The notes: generated from the sequence alone by a model not told the origin. Positions 34,155-42,859 are shown, counted from the stretch's first letter. The stretch is DNA of 42,859 bases from Mesorhizobium loti CJ3sym (GCF_000472785.1 NZ_AXAL01000001.1:583206-626064), one strand, 5' to 3'. Program-made: numbers and translations.

Positions 34155-35102
34155 CTACAGCTCCAGATCCCACGTCTGCCCAACCAGATCCTTGCCGAAG
34201 GAATGGTGCGCCTCTTCCTCGATCAATTTGAAGCCGGCCACCTGGTAGATGTGCCGGGCGGCGGTCAGGATGTCGTTGGTCCACAAGGTCAGCGTCTTGT
34301 AGCCCTTGGCGCGGGCAAAGCCGATGCATTCCTCGACCAGCCGCTTGCCGATGCCGAGGCCTCGCGCCGACGGTTCGACATAGAGCAGGCGCAGCTTCGC
34401 CACCTGCTCCGACTTGCGCACGACGAAGACCGAGCCGACGACCTCGCCATTACGCTCGGCGATCCAGCTGCGCTCCCATTTCGGGTCGAAGGATTTGACG
34501 AATGCCGCGAGGATTTCGGCAACCAGCGCCTCATAGGTTTCGTCCCAGCCATAGTCCTGCGCGTAGAGCATCCCTTGCCGACGGGTGATCCAGCCGATGT
34601 CGCCGACCTGCAGCGGCCGCAGCAGATAAGGGATCCTTGGCTCGGCGCTTTCGCCCAGCAGGGCCTGGACCGTCCGCATGGATTTCACCAGCCGATCCTG
34701 CTCCGACGCCGGCAGCCGATCGAGCAAGGCCGCGACCTGGTCGTGCGAATCCTTGTTCAGCGGCGCGAAGGCAGTCCTGCCCGCCGGCGTCAGCGCAATC
34801 GACGATTGCCGGGCGTCCGAAACGAGCGTCGACCTGGCGATGAGGTGAAGGCGCTCGAACTTCTTCAGCAAGCGGCTGACATAACCGGCGTCGAGGCCGA
34901 GATCGCGCCCGAGGTCGGTCGCGGTCAGACCGTCAAGTTGCGCCAGCTCGTAGAGCACGCGCGCCTCGGTCAGCGAGAAGGCGCTTTTCAGCAGTCCTTC
35001 GTCGAGCAGCCCGATCTGGCGGGTGTAGAAGCGGTTGAAGGCCCGCACGGCATCGATCAGCTGCTTGTTGGGCGCATTGTTGGGCTGATGGTGAATCGTC
35101 AT
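34155..35102 (-). CDS. MarR regulator fused to a GNAT acetyltransferase
   Basis: 315 residues from ATG 35102, which has AGGAG six bases upstream; ATG 35108 overlaps that site and is unlikely. N-terminal MarR winged helix at about 25-135 (FSLTEARVLYELAQ, LGLDAGYVSRLLKKFERLHL, wing VSDARQSSIALT) and a C-terminal GNAT domain at about 160-315 with acetyl-CoA motif RGLGIGKRLVEECIGFA and WTNDILTAARHIYQVAGFKL. This fusion is widespread in proteobacteria; it may acetylate an inducer or a protein while regulating its own gene. A perfect 13-bp palindrome upstream (35138-35150) is its likely operator. Confidence 0.93.
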   Translation of the reverse strand: MTIHHQPNNAPNKQLIDAVRAFNRFYTRQIGLLDEGLLKSAFSLTEARVLYELAQLDGLTATDLGRDLGLDAGYVSRLLKKFERLHLIARSTLVSDARQSSIALTPAGRTAFAPLNKDSHDQVAALLDRLPASEQDRLVKSMRTVQALLGESAEPRIPYLLRPLQVGDIGWITRRQGMLYAQDYGWDETYEALVAEILAAFVKSFDPKWERSWIAERNGEVVGSVFVVRKSEQVAKLRLLYVEPSARGLGIGKRLVEECIGFARAKGYKTLTLWTNDILTAARHIYQVAGFKLIEEEAHHSFGKDLVGQTWDLEL

Positions 35103-35137
35103 GGGCATCTCCTGTCTTTACAGGATCAACCATTTAC

Positions 35138-35150
35138 TTGACTTAGTCAA
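35138..35150. promoter_or_regulatory. Perfect palindrome, probable MarR operator
   Basis: TTGACTTAGTCAA: 6-bp perfect arms around one central T, 36 bases upstream of the MarR-GNAT start and 24 bases after the stop of the PLP enzyme gene at 35174. The sequence has the TTGAC...GTCAA pattern of many MarR-family sites. Closer to the start, CCTGT (35111-35115) and ACAGG (35120-35124) form a hairpin that overlaps the ribosome site. Confidence 0.65.
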
Positions 35151-35173
35151 CTATTCAGATTTTCCCGACACGA

Positions 35174-36319
35174 TCACATCATCGGCAAAACCGGCCAGCG
35201 ATCAACGATCCTGCCGCCGGAAAGCACCGCGATCGGCCCGAACTGTTGCAGCACCGCCTCGCTCTGCGTCGGCCGCAGGAACGCGTAGTCGCCTGGCTTG
35301 GCCATACTATCGGCAGGCAGGCCTATGAATTGCTGGTTGGACGAGAGACCAAGCAGGCCGTTCGTCTTCATGCCTTCGGGAAACACCGGTTCGGCCATCC
35401 ATTTGCCGCCATAGAGATAGCAGCCCTTGCGCGGAAATCGGCCGAGCGCTTGCAGCAGGCGGGTAACCGCCGGCGGACCCGGCAACATCGGCTCGACCAC
35501 TTTCAGGATCGGCGTCGCGATGAAAGCAGCCGGCTGGAAACCTCGGAGGCCTGGTGTGTCGAAATCGCTGGGCAGCACGAAGGCCGACCCCATCGACACT
35601 TCATTGGCAACGCCGCCATGGTGAAGCAGCGCCGTCTTGCTGCCGCCAATGTTCAAGATATGGCGCTGGTCCGCGCCGAGGCACGCCACGAAAGCGGCGG
35701 CCCGGTCCGAGGCCTGCGCCAACGCCTTGGCCGGCCCGCCGAACAGGCCGGGAATGTGCGGTGCATGCGCCTCATAGGCCATGACGCCTTCGCAGCGCAG
35801 CCCTTTATGTGCAGCCAACGCGTTCAACGCCTCTGTCAGAGCGTCCGGGCCGGCGAACCCGCCGCGGTGCAGACCGACATCGATCTCGAAGGCAATACGC
35901 AATTCGATGCCGAGTTCGGCTGCCAGCGCGCCGTATTCCGCCAGCCGCTCCTGCGTATCGATCAGCCAGCAGACACGCGACCAGGCCACATCACCCTTGG
36001 AAAGCATCGCCCTTACCGACCCGACGGGCATCGGTTTGCCGTACAGGAGATCCGCATCCGGAAACGTTGTCAGCACCGCCGCGCTGATTGGCGGATGGAA
36101 AGTCATGAAGCGATCGGTCCCAAGCGCCTTGCCGATATGCGAAAGCAGCGGCAGGCAAGCGAGCGACTTGTCGACCAGCCGCACGGCAAGACCGGGGTCA
36201 AGCTTCTGCTTCACCAGGGCAACATTGCCATCCAGGCGATCGAGGTCGAGCAGCAGGCAAGGTTGGAAGATGCCGGCTTGCTTCAGTGCCTCCGAAAGTG
36301 TGGCGAAATACACATTCAT
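35174..36319 (-). CDS. PLP fold-III enzyme (alanine racemase/D-threonine aldolase-like)
   Basis: 381 residues. The N-terminal half is an alanine-racemase-type TIM barrel: PCLLLDLDRLDGN, the PLP lysine as Lys 51 in RLVDKSLA, and GGFAGPDAL, with HILNIGGSKTALL at the phosphate side. The C-terminal half resembles D-threonine aldolase/D-serine dehydratase (DSD1), GSAFVLPSDFD and LSSNQQFIGL, but the metal-binding His-x-Cys of those enzymes is not seen: the region reads AFLRPTQSEAVL. NCBI labels relatives amino acid deaminase/aldolase; the actual reaction is not established. Its ATG overlaps the stop of the FAD oxidase gene (ATGA), so the two enzymes are made together. Confidence 0.82.
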   Translation of the reverse strand: MNVYFATLSEALKQAGIFQPCLLLDLDRLDGNVALVKQKLDPGLAVRLVDKSLACLPLLSHIGKALGTDRFMTFHPPISAAVLTTFPDADLLYGKPMPVGSVRAMLSKGDVAWSRVCWLIDTQERLAEYGALAAELGIELRIAFEIDVGLHRGGFAGPDALTEALNALAAHKGLRCEGVMAYEAHAPHIPGLFGGPAKALAQASDRAAAFVACLGADQRHILNIGGSKTALLHHGGVANEVSMGSAFVLPSDFDTPGLRGFQPAAFIATPILKVVEPMLPGPPAVTRLLQALGRFPRKGCYLYGGKWMAEPVFPEGMKTNGLLGLSSNQQFIGLPADSMAKPGDYAFLRPTQSEAVLQQFGPIAVLSGGRIVDRWPVLPMM

Positions 36320-37605
36320 GGTTCGATGCCGAACAGGCCGGCCATATAGGGCGAGACGAAGCGGTTTTGCGGATCGATGTCGCGGCGCACCGCCATCGCA
36401 TCATCCCAGCGCGGGTATAGCTTTTTGAAGTCCGCGGCTTTCACGCTGTGCATCTTGCCCCAATGCGGCCTGCCGCCATATCTGCGGAAGATCGGTTCGG
36501 CCGCCTGCATGAAGGGTAACGGATCGTTGGCCGCATCATGGTGGATGGCGATCGAGCAGGTTGGCCTGTTGTAGAAGGGCGACAGCCAGAACTGATCGGG
36601 CGCGACGCTGCGCACCTCCATCGGAAAATAGACTTCCGGAAAGTGCTTCTCTGTCAGCTCGATGATGTCGGCCAGTGCCTTTGGCCCTTCCTCGAAGGGA
36701 AGGTGATATTCCATTTCGTTGAATTTGGTCTGCCGGTCGCTGGCATAGACGTTGAGCCAGTCCTGCACGTAATCCTCGGACGGCACTTTGGCGACCGCAC
36801 CGAGGATCAACCGCCGGCGCAACGATGGCAGCCAGGCGAGCCCGGTGCGCAGCCGACGCAGTGTGCGCAAGGAGCCTTCATCATCCTCGGTGGGGCGCGT
36901 GGTGGTCGCCGCATCACTGAAGTCACTGGCGATGAACTGCGCATAGCCGGAGAATGGAATGTAGTAGAACTCGGCCGATCGATGCGCGGTCATCATCTTC
37001 TCGAAGTCGCGCAGCATGTCGGCGATCGGCAGCACCCATTTGCGCCGCCGCAGCCGGTAGGTCGCAATGTTGTTCAGCGTCACTTCGCTCAAGACGCCGA
37101 AGGCACCGAGCGCGACACCGATGGCATGGATCGTGTCCTGATCCCCTGCCCTGGTGAAGTCGCGGACCTTGCCGAGGCCATCGACGATCTGCACCGTCTC
37201 CAATTGCGTATGATAGGCGCCGAGCCTCGGTCCCGAGCCATGTGTAGCCGTTCCCAGCGCGCCACCTATCGCCTGGCGGTCGATATCGCCCATGTTGGGC
37301 AGACCCTGGCCGATGCCTTGCAGGATGTGCATGAGCGAACCAAGGCGCGTCCCCGCCCGCACGCATGCCTGATGCTTTTGCGCGTCATGCGACACCAGCC
37401 CCTCGAGCTTCTCTAGGGATAGGATCGTGCCCTCGGATTTTACCAGCGGGGTGAAGGAGTGACCGGCGCCGACGACGCGGATCGGGCCGGGCGCGGTGCG
37501 CACGATATCACCGAGCTCGCCGGCATCGGCGGGGCTGGCGATCAGCCGAGGTTCAGCGGTGACATAGCCGGACCAGTTGCTCCAAATGTTCGGCATGGTA
37601 CTCAC
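36316..37605 (-). CDS. FAD-linked sugar-lactone oxidase (D-arabinono-1,4-lactone oxidase family)
   Basis: 429 residues. N-terminal FAD_binding_4 domain with VVGAGHSFTPL, where His 49 is the position used for covalent 8-alpha-histidyl FAD, GLPNMGDIDRQAIGGALGTA and THGSG; C-terminal ALO domain with HWGKMHSV and FVSPYMAGLFG. Family members oxidise aldonolactones (L-gulono-, D-arabinono-) or alditols with O2, giving H2O2. GTG 37605 overlaps the MFS stop (GTGA); ATG 37596 is the alternative start. With the PLP enzyme and the MFS carrier it probably forms a pathway for one sugar-derived or hydroxy-amino compound. Confidence 0.92.
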   Translation of the reverse strand: MSTMPNIWSNWSGYVTAEPRLIASPADAGELGDIVRTAPGPIRVVGAGHSFTPLVKSEGTILSLEKLEGLVSHDAQKHQACVRAGTRLGSLMHILQGIGQGLPNMGDIDRQAIGGALGTATHGSGPRLGAYHTQLETVQIVDGLGKVRDFTRAGDQDTIHAIGVALGAFGVLSEVTLNNIATYRLRRRKWVLPIADMLRDFEKMMTAHRSAEFYYIPFSGYAQFIASDFSDAATTTRPTEDDEGSLRTLRRLRTGLAWLPSLRRRLILGAVAKVPSEDYVQDWLNVYASDRQTKFNEMEYHLPFEEGPKALADIIELTEKHFPEVYFPMEVRSVAPDQFWLSPFYNRPTCSIAIHHDAANDPLPFMQAAEPIFRRYGGRPHWGKMHSVKAADFKKLYPRWDDAMAVRRDIDPQNRFVSPYMAGLFGIEP

Positions 37606-38786
37606 GCGACAACCCGGCGACGCCGCGCCACGAAGACAAAAAGACCGAGCAGCAGCACGCTGGCCAAGGCACTGGCGGCCGCGAATTCCGGCACGGGGCG
37701 AAAATCCTTGCCGTCGATGAGCAGTGACGCCGCAACCGGCCCTATCGCCAGGCCAAAGAGCTGGGCGGCCGGCACCAGCAGCACGGCAGTGCGCGTCTCA
37801 TCGGCGGTGATCGCCAACCGGATCTGATAAGGCACGATGAACAGGAGGATAAAGCCCATGACCAGGGCGGCGACCCAGAATGTGGTGAGGCCAGGACCGC
37901 CGGCAAGAATGAGCGAGCCGACAAGCGCGACGATGCCAATGGTTGCGATGGCAAGGCGATAGTCGATCCGCGCCTCGAACACGGTCGCCGTCATCGCGCC
38001 CAGAACCTGCACCGCGAGGCTCGCCGAGACAATCAGCCCTACGGTGCGGCCATCGATGCCGAATTGGGCACCAAGCGGCTCCAGAAACGCCCAGACCGCG
38101 CCAAAGAACATGAAGTAGCAGAAGACACACAACAGTGCGGTGATCGACGGAACCGTCAGAACATTGGCGAGGTTCTCCTCCTTCGGCAGATCAGCGTAGT
38201 CAGCGGGGACAATGAAGGCGACCGCCAGCGACGCCACGCAGACGACGGCGAGAATGAGGAAGCCGCCCGCCGATCCGGCGGCCGGGATGACATAGAGCGC
38301 CAACAGCAGCGCCAGCGCGCATTGCGCCAGCGTCTGCATGGTGACGAAATAGCCGCCGATGCGCGCGGCGCGGCGCGAACGGGCGATCAGTTCGGTGGCG
38401 ACCGCGACAAGGCCGCCTTCGGCAAGACCGGCCAGGGCGCGTGCCGCCATCAGCATGTTGGCGCCGGCGGCATAGGCCGTCCAGATATTCGCCAGCGCCA
38501 GCAGGAGCAGGAGGATCGCACTTTTCCAGCGCATGTTGTGGGCCGAGAGCAGCATCGCAACGATCGCTGAGCCGATCGCGATGGCGATCATCTCGGCGGT
38601 GGCAACAAGCGCCAGTTCGTCGCCGCTGACATGGCCCTCGGTGTATAGGGCGCCGAGCAGGACGGGCTGCAGGCCGAGAATGAGCAGGCCGACCGAGCCG
38701 ATCCACAAGGCGGAGGCAAGCTGTCCGCCGGTCGGATTGCCGACCAGCCAATCGCCGCTTCCGGTATGCGCGTCACCAGATGCCAA
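37602..38786 (-). CDS. MFS transporter, 12 helices
   Basis: 394 residues from TTG 38786, chosen because GGGAGG lies five bases upstream; the frame continues to TTG 38831, which would run into the operator. Twelve hydrophobic segments, with MLMAARALAGLAEGGLVAVA and VPYQIRLAITADETRTAVLL recognisable; belongs to the general drug/sugar-type MFS, substrate unknown. First gene of the MFS - FAD oxidase - PLP operon and divergent from the TetR gene, which probably controls it; the FAD oxidase start overlaps its stop. Confidence 0.88.
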   Translation of the reverse strand: MASGDAHTGSGDWLVGNPTGGQLASALWIGSVGLLILGLQPVLLGALYTEGHVSGDELALVATAEMIAIAIGSAIVAMLLSAHNMRWKSAILLLLLALANIWTAYAAGANMLMAARALAGLAEGGLVAVATELIARSRRAARIGGYFVTMQTLAQCALALLLALYVIPAAGSAGGFLILAVVCVASLAVAFIVPADYADLPKEENLANVLTVPSITALLCVFCYFMFFGAVWAFLEPLGAQFGIDGRTVGLIVSASLAVQVLGAMTATVFEARIDYRLAIATIGIVALVGSLILAGGPGLTTFWVAALVMGFILLFIVPYQIRLAITADETRTAVLLVPAAQLFGLAIGPVAASLLIDGKDFRPVPEFAAASALASVLLLGLFVFVARRRRVVA

Positions 38787-38823
38787 AGCCGCCTCCCAAC
38801 GTCCCTTGCCGGATCGCAAAAAA

Positions 38824-38840
38824 GCTGACAACCTGTCAGC
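38824..38840. promoter_or_regulatory. Perfect 17-bp operator between the MFS operon and tetR
   Basis: GCTGACA (38824-38830), ACC, TGTCAGC (38834-38840): perfect arms. For the MFS operon the minus strand has -35 TTGACA (38877-38872) and a -10-like TATCAG (38856-38851, spacing 15), so the operator sits just downstream of the promoter, a good place for a repressor. Probable target of the TetR protein encoded next to it. Confidence 0.7.
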
Positions 38841-38911
38841 ATTTCAGAAACTGATACTTGATCATATTTCTTGTCAACCAGAATTTGCCAATGCGTGCGA
38901 AAGACCGGTGC

Positions 38912-39538
38912 ATGACGGAAGCAAGGCGAACAGCGACCGAACCGAGGCGCAAACCCAAGCAGGAGCGCAGCCGCGAGCGCATCGACGCCATCCTGTCGAC
39001 GACGATGCGGCTGATCGGCGAGAAGGGCATCGACGCCGTCACCATGAAGGAGGTCGGCATGCTGGCGGGCGGGCCGATCGCCACCGTCTATCACTACTTC
39101 CCCAACAAGTCGGCGATCCTGGCGATGCTCTACGAGCGGTTCTCGGAGGTCAGCCGCGTGCGGTTGACTGATATCATCGCCGATGTCCGCGAAGCCAAAG
39201 ACGTCATCGCCGCTGCCGATCGGTTGCTTGACGACTACCACAGCCGCGTCGCCAGCGATCCGGCCATCCAGGATCTGCAGAACGCCATACAGGCCGACAA
39301 GGCGCTCAAGAATCTCGACATCGCCGAAACCCGTCACCAGGCCAGGATGTTCTGCGACCATGTCATCCCCTTGCTGGAACCAGGCAAGCACGAGCAGTTC
39401 GAACGCATGGTTCTGCTGATCTTCCAGCTCGCCGGCGGCGTGGTGCGGCTGGCGCTTGCGGAGGGTGAGGCGGAGAGCCGGCGGACCATCGAGGGTTACC
39501 GGTCGATCATCCACACCCAGTTGCGGCTGTTTTTGTAG
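38912..39538 (+). CDS. TetR family transcriptional regulator
   Basis: 208 residues from ATG 38912. The DNA-binding domain is at about 20-70: RSRERIDAILSTTMRLIGEK, GIDAVTMKEVGMLAGGPIAT and VYHYFPNKSAILAMLYERF. The C-terminal ligand domain (80-208) is all-helical. ATG 38891 would add seven residues; neither start has a strong ribosome site. Divergent from the MFS operon across a perfect inverted repeat, so it likely represses that operon and itself, with the transported compound or a product as inducer. Confidence 0.92.
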   Translation: MTEARRTATEPRRKPKQERSRERIDAILSTTMRLIGEKGIDAVTMKEVGMLAGGPIATVYHYFPNKSAILAMLYERFSEVSRVRLTDIIADVREAKDVIAAADRLLDDYHSRVASDPAIQDLQNAIQADKALKNLDIAETRHQARMFCDHVIPLLEPGKHEQFERMVLLIFQLAGGVVRLALAEGEAESRRTIEGYRSIIHTQLRLFL

Positions 39539-39605
39539 CGCTGGCGATCGTCGGCGAGCTGCGCCGAATGAGAGGTGTCGGGCGGCGTGAGCATCAGAGC
39601 GCCCG

Positions 39606-40457
39606 CTATGCGACCTGCCGGATAAGGCCTTCGAAGCCGTCGGCAAGATTGACATTTCCGACAGCCAGAAACGCAGAAAGATTACGGGCGCCACCGGGCG
39701 TTTTGTTGGCATCCAGCAGCACCGCCCTGCCCTCATGCATGACGAAATCGAACTTTCCGTAGTCAAAGCCAAGCTGGCGCCTCAGCGCGCGAAGCTCCTC
39801 GGGAACCGGAACCGGCTCACGGCGGATCGTGTCGTCGCCCTTGACGAGGCTCTGCGGCGAGACATGGCGGGTGCAGCGCTCGCGCTCGCCACAGAATATC
39901 CAGAAGCGGGCGCCAAAGCCGTCCGACTCCGGTTCCGGAATGAATTTTTCGACGACGAGATCGCCGTGGTCGAAGACCGCCGGCGCAACTTCCGAAAGGG
40001 ATGCGTACACGCGATAGCCCTCGATAGGCTCGACAGCGGGAAACGGCTTCGGCTTTCCGGCACGCAGCGATCGCCGGTTGAGCGCCTGCTCCCGCATCCC
40101 AAGATTGTTGAGATTGCTTTTGACGATGACCGGCCCTAGCCAGCCGTCATCCTTGCCGATCACGGCGCTACTGACGCATCGCTTGGAGATGTCTGCAGCC
40201 CCGATATTCAGGCAGAAGGGAAAAGCGCGTGCGTATTCGACATATTCGGGAGGCGTCACGGTCGCATCGACGTGCAGCACAGCGATGTCGGCCTCCGGCT
40301 TTGCCGACGTTCCGGGGATTATGCGGACGGAATGACCGCGTCGCTTCAGTTCCTCCAGCAGATCGAAAAGCATGTAGGGACTGCTGCGGCGAAATAGCGG
40401 GCCGCGCCGGCGTTCGAACCTGTCGAACTCATGCGTAATAACCGCGATGCGTGTCAT
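39606..40457 (-). CDS. ATP-grasp family protein, substrate unknown
   Basis: 283 residues from ATG 40457, with GGAGG five bases upstream. After an N-terminal Rossmann-like part (RIAVITHEFDRF), ATP-grasp features appear: GPVIVKSNLNNLG with the nucleotide-binding Lys, GDLVVEKFIPEPESDG, FWIFCGERERCTRHVS and the metal-binding end DFVMHEGRAVLLDANKTPGG. ATP-grasp enzymes join a carboxylate to an amine or thiol through an acyl phosphate; this one has no partner that identifies the substrate. It is divergent from a methyltransferase gene with a 72-base gap, suggesting shared control and a common pathway. Confidence 0.8.
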   Translation of the reverse strand: MTRIAVITHEFDRFERRRGPLFRRSSPYMLFDLLEELKRRGHSVRIIPGTSAKPEADIAVLHVDATVTPPEYVEYARAFPFCLNIGAADISKRCVSSAVIGKDDGWLGPVIVKSNLNNLGMREQALNRRSLRAGKPKPFPAVEPIEGYRVYASLSEVAPAVFDHGDLVVEKFIPEPESDGFGARFWIFCGERERCTRHVSPQSLVKGDDTIRREPVPVPEELRALRRQLGFDYGKFDFVMHEGRAVLLDANKTPGGARNLSAFLAVGNVNLADGFEGLIRQVA

Positions 40458-40529
40458 GCGCCCTCCGAGCTTGGTTTCATTAGCGTCCTCGATTATGCCT
40501 GCCAATACAATGCCGGCTTGGGGGCGTGG

Positions 40530-41324
40530 ATGACCGACCATTGGAATGCCATTCGACAGCACTGGCAATTGCTAGGGCCACCGTTGCGGCCGCCGGCGGA
40601 AGCGGTTGAGGCCTACGAGCGTGAGCTAGACCTTTCGAAGGCGCACGTCATTCTGCTCGGCGTGACGCCGGAACTCGCCGGGCTCGGGACGACGATGACG
40701 GCCATCGACGAATCCTCCGACATGATCGCCGGTATCTGGCCAGGCGACACCGCGTTGCGAAAGGCAATCAAGGGCGACTGGCTCGACTTGCCGGTGTCGG
40801 ACGCAAGCGTCGATGCGGTGATCGGCGACGGCTGCCTGTCGGCGCTCGGCCTTTCAACCGCGCGCCGGGCGCTGTTTGCGGCAATCGCCGGCGCACTGCG
40901 CACCGACAGCCGAGCGGGAATGCGTCTCTTTGCCGGTCCCGAAACACCGGACGATCTGGCGGCGGTGCGGGCGCTTGCACTGTCGGGCGGTGTCTCGACC
41001 TTCCACGAACTCAAATGGCGCGTCGCCATGACCGCGACGGGCGATGAGCCCGACCATGCCATTCCGGTCAGGACTATCGCGGAAAGGTTCGACGCAGTGT
41101 TTCCCGACCGCGAAGTGCTTTCGGCTCGCACCGGCTGGGACCTGCCCACCATCGGCACCATCGATGTCTATCGGAACTCGCCGGCCATCTACAGCTTCGC
41201 GCCGGCGACTAGACTGGTGAGCGAGGCGGAAGCCTTCTTTGGCGATGTCCGCGTCGCTTCAACCGGAAGCTATGGACTTGCTGAGCGATGCCCGCTGTTG
41301 GTGTTGCGGGCGCCAAGACGCTGA
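40530..41324 (+). CDS. Class I SAM-dependent methyltransferase
   Basis: 264 residues from ATG 40530, preceded by GGGGGCG. The motif I strand is VILLGVTPELAGLG, an unusual LGVTPEL form instead of GxGxG, followed by TAIDESSDMI (acidic ribose-binding motif II) and GDWLDLPVSDASVDAVIGDG (motif III/IV). The second half is less conserved. The acceptor is unknown. Divergent from the ATP-grasp gene; the frame upstream to 40431 overlaps that gene's start and is not used. The gap 41325-41440 before groES shows nothing clear beyond a weak CTGGG/CCCAG stem. Confidence 0.85.
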   Translation: MTDHWNAIRQHWQLLGPPLRPPAEAVEAYERELDLSKAHVILLGVTPELAGLGTTMTAIDESSDMIAGIWPGDTALRKAIKGDWLDLPVSDASVDAVIGDGCLSALGLSTARRALFAAIAGALRTDSRAGMRLFAGPETPDDLAAVRALALSGGVSTFHELKWRVAMTATGDEPDHAIPVRTIAERFDAVFPDREVLSARTGWDLPTIGTIDVYRNSPAIYSFAPATRLVSEAEAFFGDVRVASTGSYGLAERCPLLVLRAPRR

Positions 41325-41442
41325 AGCAAGGCACTGACGATAGCAGGATTGTGTTTCCAGCTGGGGCGCGCGGAACCCAGACTTTCTGAAACCACATGGC
41401 AGCACGAGAAAAATTTCCTGCGATCGCCCCTTCCCACGCGCC

Positions 41443-41470
41443 TTGACTCTCGAAAGCCCCGCGCCTATTT
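41443..41470 (+). promoter_or_regulatory. groESL promoter, heat-shock sigma-32-like
   Basis: CTTG (41443-41446), 17 bases, CCTATTT (41464-41470) fits the CTTG...CYTATNT pattern of RpoH promoters in alphaproteobacteria; the overlapping TTGACT (41444-41449) and TATTTC (41466-41471) also make a fair housekeeping promoter. It lies just upstream of the CIRCE operator. Confidence 0.65.
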
Positions 41471-41480
41471 CAGCGCTACG

Positions 41481-41507
41481 TTAGCACTCGCCATTGGTGA
41501 GTGCTAA
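41481..41507 (+). promoter_or_regulatory. CIRCE operator (HrcA binding site)
   Basis: TTAGCACTC (41481-41489), nine bases, GAGTGCTAA (41499-41507): both arms match the CIRCE consensus exactly. HrcA represses groESL here; repression is lifted on heat shock. It sits about 63 bases before the groES start, at or just after the probable transcript start. Confidence 0.97.
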
Positions 41508-41569
41508 CTCATATCCGGCGCCGCCGGATGGAGGAACTGTTTCTCACCGTTCTCATCGAGGAAGAAAAA

Positions 41570-41866
41570 ATGGCAAAGTCGAAGTTCCGCCCGCTTCATG
41601 ACCGCGTGGTCGTTCGCCGGGTCGAATCCGAATCCAAGACCGCCGGCGGGATCATCATCCCGGATACGGCAAAGGAAAAGCCGCAGGAAGGCGAGATCAT
41701 CGCCGTCGGCTCCGGCGCTCGTGACGAAGCTGGCAAGCTGGTCCCGCTGGACGTCAAGGCTGGCGACCGCATCTTGTTCGGCAAGTGGTCGGGCACCGAA
41801 GTCAAGCTCAATGGCGAAGACCTTCTGATCATGAAGGAATCCGACATCATGGGCATCATCGGCTGA
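41570..41866 (+). CDS. groES: Co-chaperonin GroES
   Basis: 98 residues, normal length. [20 protein letters not shown], the mobile loop [19 protein letters not shown] that docks on GroEL with the GGIII/IIPD segment, and the C-terminal [11 protein letters not shown] and MGIIG blocks. Forms the seven-fold lid of the GroEL folding chamber in the cytoplasm. A purine-rich GAGGAAG site lies ahead of ATG 41570. The upstream frame to 41501 runs through CIRCE and is not coding. Followed by groEL after 61 bases. Confidence 0.98.
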   Translation: MAKSKFRPLHDRVVVRRVESESKTAGGIIIPDTAKEKPQEGEIIAVGSGARDEAGKLVPLDVKAGDRILFGKWSGTEVKLNGEDLLIMKESDIMGIIG

Positions 41867-41924
41867 TTATCGGCCTAACCGTCAACTGAATTCGGGCTTA
41901 CCCCAAGCCCTTGCCAGGAGCTAA

Positions 41925-42859
<935 letters not shown>

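Overview
The window reads as chromosomal DNA of a high-GC alphaproteobacterium of the Hyphomicrobiales, most likely Mesorhizobium or a close relative. This rests on the gene families (IleS, RluB/TadA pair, TIGR01459 HAD protein, DUF2189, DUF1636), frequent GTG/TTG starts, dense ATGA start/stop overlaps, mosaic intergenic palindromes of rhizobial style, and a CIRCE-controlled groESL. No database search was possible, so the genus is an inference.

Layout. 1-8.5 kb is a housekeeping block: the start of a pseudouridine synthase (-), tadA (+), a lipoprotein (-), ileS (-), a MipA/OmpV outer-membrane protein (-), an HdeD-like membrane protein (+), ribF (-) and a class IIA HAD protein (-). 8.8-14.9 kb holds single genes: a TadG-like von Willebrand A protein, a LysE exporter, a DUF2189 membrane protein, a VOC protein, a CAP-domain lipoprotein and a 2-oxoglutarate/Fe(II) oxygenase. 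15.0-18.5 kb is a MarR-EmrA-EmrB type efflux operon with an operator lying between the promoter boxes and a long nested palindrome between emrA and emrB.

18.7-24.6 kb is the most interesting region: six tightly packed genes that match the uncharacterised ynbABCD set of E. coli (CDP-alcohol phosphotransferase, hydrolase-methyltransferase fusion, PAP2-dual-specificity-phosphatase fusion, CdsA-like cytidylyltransferase), plus a PlsC acyltransferase and an unrecognised small membrane protein. Together they look like a complete, uncharacterised phospholipid head-group pathway.

24.7-28.4 kb is a cobalamin-riboswitch operon (DUF1636, ABC ATPase, binding protein, FecCD permease), probably for corrinoid or metal-chelate uptake. 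28.4-33.1 kb is a LacI-led ribose-type sugar ABC operon. 33.3-35.1 kb has two regulators (AraC-GyrI type; MarR fused to GNAT). 35.2-38.8 kb is an MFS - FAD sugar-lactone oxidase - PLP fold-III operon, divergent from a TetR gene across a perfect 17-bp operator. 39.6-41.3 kb is a divergent ATP-grasp/methyltransferase pair of unknown role. The window ends in groES and the first part of groEL, behind a heat-shock-like promoter and a perfect CIRCE.

No tRNA, rRNA, CRISPR array, insertion sequence or prophage was seen. Intergenic repeats of at least two families recur, and several abut stop codons exactly. The only gene-free stretch over 300 bases is 16535-16842, which holds the nested palindrome; the roughly 290 bases at 8526-8815 hold a perfect inverted repeat.
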